From NCBI GenBank assembly GCA_024642765.1, contig JAHEAM010000273.1, positions 1 through 5,641 on the forward strand: 5,641 nucleotides of DNA, in the 5' to 3' direction. This DNA comes from Planctomycetaceae bacterium (lineage in GTDB: Bacteria; Planctomycetota; Planctomycetia; Pirellulales; Pirellulaceae). Positions within the stretch are counted from its first letter, which is position 1, and each line of letters begins with the position of its first letter. The position numbers and the translations under genes are program-made. Positions 1-4,784 of the stretch are shown piece by piece. The notes under the pieces were generated by a model. The model did no database searches and was not told the DNA's origin. It was given only the letters and a program-made list of their open reading frames with translations.

Positions 1-2870
1 CACCTCGAAACGCTCGCGAGCGCGTGCTGCCCAAAAAACCGATCGTCATCCGAGCGGACGATCGCGCGGAACTGAGATTTGATCGGCCGTTCGTGATTGG
101 CTCGTCGCAAAGCGGCAAGCTACAGGCATGCAACCTCAAAGGTTTTGTGCATATCTATCGGCAACCCGCAAAAGAGGGCGATGAAGATGCCTTCAATATC
201 TGGACTGCCAACGTGCAATTAACTCCGCAGCGAATTGTGTCGTTAGAAAAAGTTCACTTTGAATTCGGAAATCATAGCGGCGTTGGTAGTAATTTGATGA
301 TCGATTTGGAACACGAGGCTCATGGCAGTGCAATTCGGTCTCAGTTTGAAACAATCAAAGGATTCTCACGATTGGAGTTGGCGTTTGTCGAAAGAATTCG
401 TTTGGTTCCGGGTGCGAAAGCGACCTCGACCTCACCGGCGAAGCAAGCCGTTGGTCTTTCGACTGCACCGATTGATATCACCTGCGACGGCCCGTTTGTT
501 TTCGATTTTCGGCAGCGTTCGGCAGAGTTTTTGGATCGGGTTGTCGTCACGCGATTGGATCAAGTCGCCGATCAGGTCTTTGCCGAAAAATTGCGTTTGT
601 TGTTTGGAGTGAAGCAACAGGCTGAGGACGTTTTTGCGGTCAAACCAGAATCCGAGGACATCGTCTTGGAACAGATTGAGCTCATTGGCGCTCCCGCACG
701 ACTTGTTTTGCCATCACAAAAAGCAAACGTTTCGGCGGCCACCTTGAGTTACAACGTTTTGCACAACGAAATTAGGGGCAGCGATCCAAACACGGTTATT
801 GTTGAGCAAGACGGTCAACGCTTTGAATCCGCCAAACTTCAATATCGCATTCGACAGGGCGGTCGGCTTGGCCCACTCATCGCCGAGGGTGCTGGGCGAC
901 TCATTACAACCGACAAGTCGAAATCCGATGCGATGCACTTGAGTTGGCAAAATCATCTAGCGATTGAGCCTCGCGATTCCAGGCAAAAAATTCATGTCGA
1001 GGGCAAAGTCATTGCTGAGCTACCCAACCAAACGTTGTTGACAGGTGAAATGCTAGATATTTGGCTGCAGGAGAAATCAACCAGCGTGGTTGCTGCAGAT
1101 GGATCGCCTCGTCAAAAATGGGAATACGAACCTATTGAAGTTGTGGTCGATCAAAACGTGCAGTTTGCAGCGGCCGATATTCGCGGTGCAACGGGAATGT
1201 TGAAGTTGATTTGGCCAAGTGTTGCGATCGACAGCAATGTCGGTCAAATGCCTCAGTCGCAGAGTGAGCCACTAAATGCCACCCGCCGTACGATGAGAGT
1301 GCCTTTCGTTTCGCCACAGGCGTTTAACTCGATCGCAGCGCAAAATTCCGAACCACCATCACAACAACGTCAAGAACCCGTTCCCAGCGCCAGTCTGATT
1401 CCAGTTGAGGCGAAACCAAACAACTCTTCGCCACAGCACCATCGAATTCCAGCGACAAAAGACGACAAACGCATTGAGGTCGAAGGTGACTCCATTACGA
1501 TTCAAATGTCAGAGAATTGGCGAGATAGCGAATCTCCAATTAGTTCCAGCAACAAGCAGGTATTACCTGCATTTCGACAAGTCGACTTGGCCGGCCGCGT
1601 TTTTGTGCGCAAGCCATCTAAGGACGCCGACCAATCAGTCTTTTCAGTTTCGGCTGACTCGCTAACTCTGACGCCTCAAGGCAACGAACTCTATGAAGCT
1701 AAAGTCGAGGGTAATGGTCGCATCGAATCTCCGCAATTAACGCTTGTCGGCTCGCGATTACATTTGGACCAATTGGCTAATCGGGTCTGGGTCGTCGGGC
1801 CCGGGCAAATGGATCTTGCGTCCAATCATAAGACAGGCGAACAGGGCGCGCCGCAATTGGCAGGCGTCGAACAGGCTCAGCGCGTCAATGTGACTTGGCG
1901 AGGTGGCATGATTTTTGATGGCGAGAAAGTCTATTTCGAAGAAGAAGTCCGCTCGTCGTCAGCGCAGCCTGGCAAGGAAGGTTCTCGTACGCAAATTCGA
2001 ACACTCGCCGAAGGAATGAGCCTTCAGTTAAGTCGGCGAATCGACTTGACCGAGACCCAGCAAACGTCACCAGAAACGCCCGCTGTCGAGATCGTGAATA
2101 TCGTTTTAGTCAACGAAATTGCGACATCCCAACGGGCCTTCAATCGCCAAGGTGACGCGAACAGTCCGCCGCAACCGGTGGTTCTCGAAAAATCAACGTT
2201 CGATTCATTGGGTCAGCAATCAGATAAGCAATTGGTCGTGGTTCCTCATGTCATCATGAATGTTACGACGGGCGATCTGCGCGCCGACGGCCCTGGCGGA
2301 ATTATCAGTTGGCAACGATCAGAAAACGGAGAAAAGAAATCGCCATTTGCATTGGCATCGACAAACGATGAACGCGAACACGCCCCTGCGATAACTTATG
2401 TGCATGCGAATTTCGACAAGCACGTCATTGGCAACACCAACGATGAGAAAGTTCGAATCGAAGGCAACGTCAGGACTCTTCATGCGAGTGTCACGAACTG
2501 GGATGCTCGCCTAAATCCCGATACGGTTCAAGTTCCCAAAGGCGGAACTCGCATAACATGCGAACAAATCGAAATCACGCATTGGCAACCGCGTGGTGCT
2601 GAACACCCAATTACTCAATTGACCGCCACTGGCAATACACGCGTGATCGGTGAACTCTTTGAAGCGACGGCTAGTCGCTTAAAGTTTGATGAGAACGATG
2701 GCTTTCTGACGATCGAGGGCGACGAACGCAACGCAGCAAATCTTTGGCACCAACCGAACCGCAATTCATCCCGCAATCATTTGTCTGCAGACCAAATCCG
2801 CTACAACCCTTCGGACGGTCAGACTATCATCGACGACATCAAACACGTATCGATCAGTTCCAAAAAATAG
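1..2870 (+). CDS. Large OstA/LptA-like periplasmic protein (5' partial)
   Basis: The reading frame is open to the left edge (first whole codon at 3) and ends at TAG 2868-2870. GTG at 24 could be a start, but no ribosome site precedes it and the codons before it read through, so I treat the gene as 5' truncated. Numbering from GTG 24 gives 948 residues. The chain is rich in beta-strand-like segments of the OstA/LptA type, for example VEGKV (325-329), VEGNG (561-565) and RIEGNV (811-816), each followed by alternating hydrophobic residues; another segment has C154-D-G-P-F and then a D-R-V-V-V strand. A Gln/Pro/Ser-rich linker (about 405-480) separates two beta-rich blocks. Three modules share a G-x-G turn followed by an S/T-W pair (W308, W625, W763). 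LptA-type proteins bridge lipopolysaccharide across the periplasm. A similar role is inferred; E. coli LptA is only about 185 residues. A signal or anchor would lie off the window. No lptB-like neighbour is visible. Confidence is high that it is a real gene and moderate for the family. Confidence 0.8.
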   Translation, partial: PRNARERVLPKKPIVIRADDRAELRFDRPFVIGSSQSGKLQACNLKGFVHIYRQPAKEGDEDAFNIWTANVQLTPQRIVSLEKVHFEFGNHSGVGSNLMIDLEHEAHGSAIRSQFETIKGFSRLELAFVERIRLVPGAKATSTSPAKQAVGLSTAPIDITCDGPFVFDFRQRSAEFLDRVVVTRLDQVADQVFAEKLRLLFGVKQQAEDVFAVKPESEDIVLEQIELIGAPARLVLPSQKANVSAATLSYNVLHNEIRGSDPNTVIVEQDGQRFESAKLQYRIRQGGRLGPLIAEGAGRLITTDKSKSDAMHLSWQNHLAIEPRDSRQKIHVEGKVIAELPNQTLLTGEMLDIWLQEKSTSVVAADGSPRQKWEYEPIEVVVDQNVQFAAADIRGATGMLKLIWPSVAIDSNVGQMPQSQSEPLNATRRTMRVPFVSPQAFNSIAAQNSEPPSQQRQEPVPSASLIPVEAKPNNSSPQHHRIPATKDDKRIEVEGDSITIQMSENWRDSESPISSSNKQVLPAFRQVDLAGRVFVRKPSKDADQSVFSVSADSLTLTPQGNELYEAKVEGNGRIESPQLTLVGSRLHLDQLANRVWVVGPGQMDLASNHKTGEQGAPQLAGVEQAQRVNVTWRGGMIFDGEKVYFEEEVRSSSAQPGKEGSRTQIRTLAEGMSLQLSRRIDLTETQQTSPETPAVEIVNIVLVNEIATSQRAFNRQGDANSPPQPVVLEKSTFDSLGQQSDKQLVVVPHVIMNVTTGDLRADGPGGIISWQRSENGEKKSPFALASTNDEREHAPAITYVHANFDKHVIGNTNDEKVRIEGNVRTLHASVTNWDARLNPDTVQVPKGGTRITCEQIEITHWQPRGAEHPITQLTATGNTRVIGELFEATASRLKFDENDGFLTIEGDERNAANLWHQPNRNSSRNHLSADQIRYNPSDGQTIIDDIKHVSISSKK

Positions 2871-2900
2871 TTGCAATGTTGTGCTTGAAACGGGCCAATG

Positions 2901-2926
2901 GCTCTAATATTGGGAACAAGTAGAGC
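2901..2926 (+). repeat. Inverted repeat after the OstA-like gene, weak terminator candidate
   Basis: GCTCTA (2901-2906) pairs perfectly with TAGAGC (2921-2926) around a 14-base loop, 30 bases after the stop codon. The position suits a transcription terminator, but the stem is short, the loop long, and no T tract follows (TTACATTCTG). It may only stabilise the 3' end, or be chance. Confidence 0.2.
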
Positions 2927-2945
2927 TTACATTCTGACTGCTTTC

Positions 2946-3010
2946 ATTCGCGAGAGGTTCGTTGTTGGGGCTAGTGTTTTGATTACGAATATCGCGAATT
3001 TTTGCGAATG
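2946..3010. repeat. Cluster of CGAAT boxes and an 8-bp inverted repeat
   Basis: CGAAT occurs at 2986-2990, 2995-2999 and 3005-3009, so successive copies sit 9 and 10 bp apart, about one helical turn. The second copy is part of TCGCGAAT (2992-2999), the exact reverse complement of ATTCGCGA (2946-2953); the third lies in GCGAATG (3004-3010), the reverse complement of CATTCGC (2945-2951). Phased boxes of this kind suit a protein-binding site on one face of the helix. No regulator is identified. Confidence 0.3.
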
Positions 3011-3026
3011 ATTTGGAAGTCAAAGG

Positions 3027-3113
3027 ATGGTATCGCCGTATCTTGAAGCTGTCGATTTCGTCGACCCATTTCTGCTTAAATATACTCGGTGCGATCTACA
3101 GAAAGAAATCTGA
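3027..3113 (+). CDS. Possible 28-residue small ORF (doubtful)
   Basis: ATG 3027 to TGA 3111-3113 encodes 28 residues beginning MVSPYLEAVDFVDPF and ending CDLQKEI. A GGAAG at 3015-3019 lies 7 bases before the ATG, an acceptable ribosome-site spacing, and an in-frame stop (TGA 3009-3011) sits just upstream. The peptide has no signal sequence, clear membrane segment or known motif. ORFs of this length arise often by chance. If translated it could be a leader peptide for the lipoprotein gene 180 bases downstream, or a remnant of a lost gene. Confidence 0.15.
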   Translation: MVSPYLEAVDFVDPFLLKYTRCDLQKEI

Positions 3114-3130
3114 GGGTTCATTCATAGTGT

Positions 3131-3150
3131 GGCCAATTTAGGCCAATTCA
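3131..3150. repeat. Tandem 10-bp direct repeat, possible operator
   Basis: GGCCAATTTA is followed directly by GGCCAATTCA, which matches at 9 of 10 positions. The 10-bp period places the copies on the same face of the helix. A third GGCCAAT core lies at 2893-2899. The pair ends 15 bases before a perfect TTGACA, so it could be an activator site for the downstream lipoprotein gene. This is inference from position. Confidence 0.35.
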
Positions 3151-3165
3151 TGTGAGCATCTAGCT

Positions 3166-3194
3166 TTGACAGCATGGATTCGACTTGCTCGAAA
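3166..3194 (+). promoter_or_regulatory. Candidate promoter for the DUF4105 lipoprotein gene
   Basis: TTGACA at 3166-3171 is a perfect sigma-70-type -35 hexamer. With a 17-base spacer the -10 would be TCGAAA (3189-3194), which matches TATAAT at only 3 of 6 positions. The inverted repeat TTCGA-cttgc-TCGAA (3179-3193) covers the spacer end and the supposed -10. The leader would be about 90 bases. The poor -10 keeps this tentative; an activator at the adjacent tandem repeat might compensate. Confidence 0.22.
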
Positions 3195-3280
3195 GTAGTC
3201 GTTTTGGTAACTGCCGTTATGAATTAGCAGAATTCCACTGCGTGATTTGCCGTTTATTTGATCAGTAGCCTATACCATTC

Positions 3281-3284
3281 GAGG
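3281..3284 (+). promoter_or_regulatory. Ribosome binding site deciding the TTG start
   Basis: GAGG ends 8 bases before TTG 3293. An in-frame stop (TAG 3266-3268) excludes starts further up, and the first in-frame ATG is codon 50, beyond the lipoprotein signal. The ribosome site and the signal peptide together support the TTG start. Confidence 0.55.
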
Positions 3285-3292
3285 CGAAATCG

Positions 3293-4222
3293 TTGCTTTG
3301 GGACCGACTAACAAGCGCTATTCACATAGGCACACTACTGCTTGGCTGTAGTTGTCTGCTTTTGGGCTGCCAGGCGTGGCAAGTCAATCGTTTCCCTGAT
3401 CGCCTTAAGCCATCCAACGACCGAGATTGGGTCGCCGATATGTCGCAGCTTCCAACGGTTTCTGTTGTTGACGGCCAAGTCACGATTCAGAACTATCGTA
3501 ATTGCCAATATGTGACGGAAAGTGATTTTATCCTCGACTACCATGACAAGACTTTTGCACTAGCAGACATTCAATCAGTAGATTTTATCGTCGTGCCGTT
3601 TCAAAAGACGCCTGCGATTGCCCACACCATGTTGAGCTTTGGGTTGCGCGATGGCGACTACGTTTGTGTCTCTGCAGAGATTCGCAAGGAACTGGGCGAA
3701 GATTATTCGCCGATGTTAGGAATCTCTAACCAATTTGAGCTTTGTTACGTGATGGCGGACGAGCGCGATTTGATTCGATTGCGAACGCGGTACCGAGACG
3801 CGGAAGTCTATGTCTATCCAACAGTGGCTGACCCGCCCGGTGCCCAGCAGTTGTTCATGAACGTTTCGAAACGTGCTAATGAATTGACAATGCAACCTGA
3901 GTTCTACAATACGCTGACAAACAATTGCACAACGAATATCGCTCGCCATGTAAATGAAATGAAGCCAGATGGCGTGCCTCTCAATTGGCGCGTGGTATTG
4001 CCAGGTTTTTCACCTCGCTACGCCTATGATTTAGGGCTGTTGGACAAGTCATTGCCATTCGAGGAACTCAAACGTTCGGCGCTGATCAATGACTTGGCGG
4101 CGATTCATTTCGATGACACTGATTTTTCTTGGCAGATTCGTTCGCGACAACGCGGTCTCAATGCTGCGTCCCGAAAGGCTGGAAACGAAACAGAACCACT
4201 CCAAATCCAATTGAATCGTTAG
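3293..4222 (+). CDS. DUF4105 (Lnb N-terminal periplasmic domain) lipoprotein
   Basis: This is a complete 309-residue protein starting at TTG. Residues 1-26 form a lipoprotein signal: R5, a hydrophobic stretch, then two successive L-L-L-G-C boxes ending at C19 and C26; C26 is the likelier lipidated residue, so the mature protein should be anchored in an envelope membrane. Residues about 55-250 match DUF4105 (PF13387) as I know it: QNYRNC (66-71), HTMLSFG (111-117), a conserved S-x-E-x-R segment (S127, E129, R131), the ADERD segment (155-159) and FYNTLTNNCTTN (204-215). H111 and C212 are the probable catalytic pair, in the His-before-Cys order of circularly permuted NlpC/P60-like folds. As I recall, the Bacteroides lipoprotein N-acyltransferase Lnb carries this domain joined to a membrane region; no membrane segment follows here. 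The role is therefore open: acyltransferase, amidase or peptidase. It stands alone behind a long gap and converges with the TerB-like gene. Family confidence is high, reaction low. Confidence 0.88.
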   Translation: MLWDRLTSAIHIGTLLLGCSCLLLGCQAWQVNRFPDRLKPSNDRDWVADMSQLPTVSVVDGQVTIQNYRNCQYVTESDFILDYHDKTFALADIQSVDFIVVPFQKTPAIAHTMLSFGLRDGDYVCVSAEIRKELGEDYSPMLGISNQFELCYVMADERDLIRLRTRYRDAEVYVYPTVADPPGAQQLFMNVSKRANELTMQPEFYNTLTNNCTTNIARHVNEMKPDGVPLNWRVVLPGFSPRYAYDLGLLDKSLPFEELKRSALINDLAAIHFDDTDFSWQIRSRQRGLNAASRKAGNETEPLQIQLNR

Positions 4223-4225
4223 GTC

Positions 4226-4573
4226 CTACTTTCGACTAATCACGGAATCCAAGATCGTTGAAAACGTCTCGGGTGAATAACCCATTTGAGCACTGGCGTT
4301 CGCTAGAACCTTTTTTTCGACTTCCGCAAGTTCACCGTCCGAAGCGACGATTCGAATCATCTCTTTGAGCATTAACTCTTTGGCGTTCGCATCTTCGGGG
4401 ATTGTGAATTCAGCACCATTCGATCGAATACCAACGAGTATCGATTCGAAATCCTCACTGGAAATGCCCCATTTCTCTGCGCGGTTAACTAGAAATTCAA
4501 CTTCCTGGTCTCGGAACTTTCCATCCGCAGCTGCTAGGTTAACTAGATTTTGAAACAGCTCCAATTTTTCCAT
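4226..4573 (-). CDS. TerB-like (tellurite resistance TerB fold) protein
   Basis: This is a complete 115-residue protein, ATG at 4573-4571 and TAG at 4228-4226. It has no signal peptide or membrane segment, so it should be cytoplasmic. Two half-repeats are visible: AAADGKFRDQE (14-24) followed by a helix with L28 and A32 and then W35-G36-I37; and ASDGELAEVE (77-86) followed by L90 and A93 and then M97-G98. An acidic D-G turn followed by a Glu in each half is characteristic of the all-helical TerB/DjlA-N fold, in which acidic residues can bind metal ions. Such domains are widespread in bacteria and often unlinked to tellurite. No terA/C/D/E/Z gene is nearby, so resistance should not be assumed. 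AGGG (4586-4583) lies 9 bases before the ATG. The gene converges with the lipoprotein gene and diverges from the glutamate dehydrogenase gene. Its function is unknown. Confidence 0.85.
   Translation of the reverse strand: MEKLELFQNLVNLAAADGKFRDQEVEFLVNRAEKWGISSEDFESILVGIRSNGAEFTIPEDANAKELMLKEMIRIVASDGELAEVEKKVLANASAQMGYSPETFSTILDSVISRK
4298..4317 (+). terminator. Possible intrinsic terminator inside the TerB-like gene, acting on + strand
   Basis: GTTC-gcta-GAAC (4298-4309) is followed by C and then seven T (4311-4317), reading on the + strand about 76 bases past the lipoprotein stop. The stem has only 4 bp, so it is weak, but it is the only hairpin plus T tract seen downstream of that gene. 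On the other strand the T tract is the A run encoding E86-K87-K88 of the TerB-like protein, which may fully explain it. Confidence 0.22.
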
Positions 4574-4582
4574 CGCTCGTAG

Positions 4583-4586
4583 CCCT
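4583..4586 (-). promoter_or_regulatory. Ribosome binding site of the TerB-like gene
   Basis: AGGG on the - strand is separated by 9 bases from ATG at 4573-4571. It supports this start, as does the protein beginning directly with the first TerB helix. Confidence 0.5.
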
Positions 4587-4619
4587 AATCACTTGAACAA
4601 GAATTTTCAAACAATCATT

Positions 4620-4651
4620 GTCGCGGAAGCGACGTCAACACGCAATCGTGT
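4620..4651. repeat. Two adjacent small hairpins in the divergent intergenic region
   Basis: GTCGC-GGAA-GCGAC (4620-4633) and ACACG-CAAT-CGTGT (4638-4651) are perfect 5-bp stems with 4-base loops, separated by 4 bases. The first loop, GGAA, fits the stable GNRA tetraloop type on the + strand. They lie about 130-165 bases before the glutamate dehydrogenase start and 47-78 bases before the TerB-like start (- strand). They could be operators or an RNA structure in either leader. Short stems like these also occur by chance. Confidence 0.3.
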
Positions 4652-4680
4652 GCTAAGCCAATCACGACCTCTATTGCAAG

Positions 4681-4708
4681 TTGCGATGCCTTCACCGAGA
4701 ATTATAGG
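4681..4708 (+). promoter_or_regulatory. Weak candidate promoter of the glutamate dehydrogenase gene
   Basis: TTGCGA (4681-4686) and TATAGG (4703-4708) are 16 bases apart and each matches the sigma-70 consensus at 4 of 6 positions. Transcription would begin near 4715, giving a leader of about 70 bases. No better pair was found by eye between 4574 and 4784. Confidence 0.28.
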
Positions 4709-4784
4709 CTGAAACGTTCACGTTAAGTTGTTGCTGGGTGTGACAACGAACCATCAAAATTTCTAACGTTGTGGTAAATGTTTT

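Larger units (their letters stand above)
2871..3292. other. Intergenic region without a convincing gene
   Basis: About 420 bp separate the OstA-like gene from the lipoprotein gene. I found no long ORF, tRNA or terminator with a T tract. It contains a 6-bp inverted repeat just after the stop codon (2901-2926), three CGAAT boxes about 10 bp apart (2986-3009), a tandem 10-bp repeat (3131-3150), three inverted repeats with 5-bp arms and 5-base loops (3051-3065, 3179-3193, 3221-3235), a perfect TTGACA (3166-3171) and a doubtful 28-codon ORF (3027-3113). The region most likely holds the promoter and leader of the downstream lipoprotein gene. It could also hold a small RNA or the remnant of a lost gene, which cannot be decided from sequence alone. 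Confidence 0.6.

Noticed and set aside
11..22. Perfect 12-bp palindrome CGCTCGCGAGCG
   Set aside because: It lies inside the coding frame of the OstA-like gene (Ala-Arg-Glu-Arg), and about one such palindrome is expected by chance in a window of this size.
24..26. GTG as true start of the OstA-like gene
   Set aside because: There is no ribosome site and no signal peptide after it, and the frame stays open to the window edge, so truncation is the simpler reading.
341..617. Overlapping ORFs of 61-96 codons on both strands within the OstA-like gene
   Set aside because: They are out-of-frame shadows of the large gene, rich in Arg/Ser and without recognisable motifs or ribosome sites.
3247..3276. 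TTGCCG plus TATACC as promoter of the lipoprotein gene
   Set aside because: Transcription would begin at about the GAGG ribosome site (3281-3284), leaving no usable leader.
4226..4573. Tellurite or phage-stress ter defence system
   Set aside because: Only a TerB-like single domain is present; no TerC, TerD-type or other ter genes are in the window, and lone TerB domains are common.
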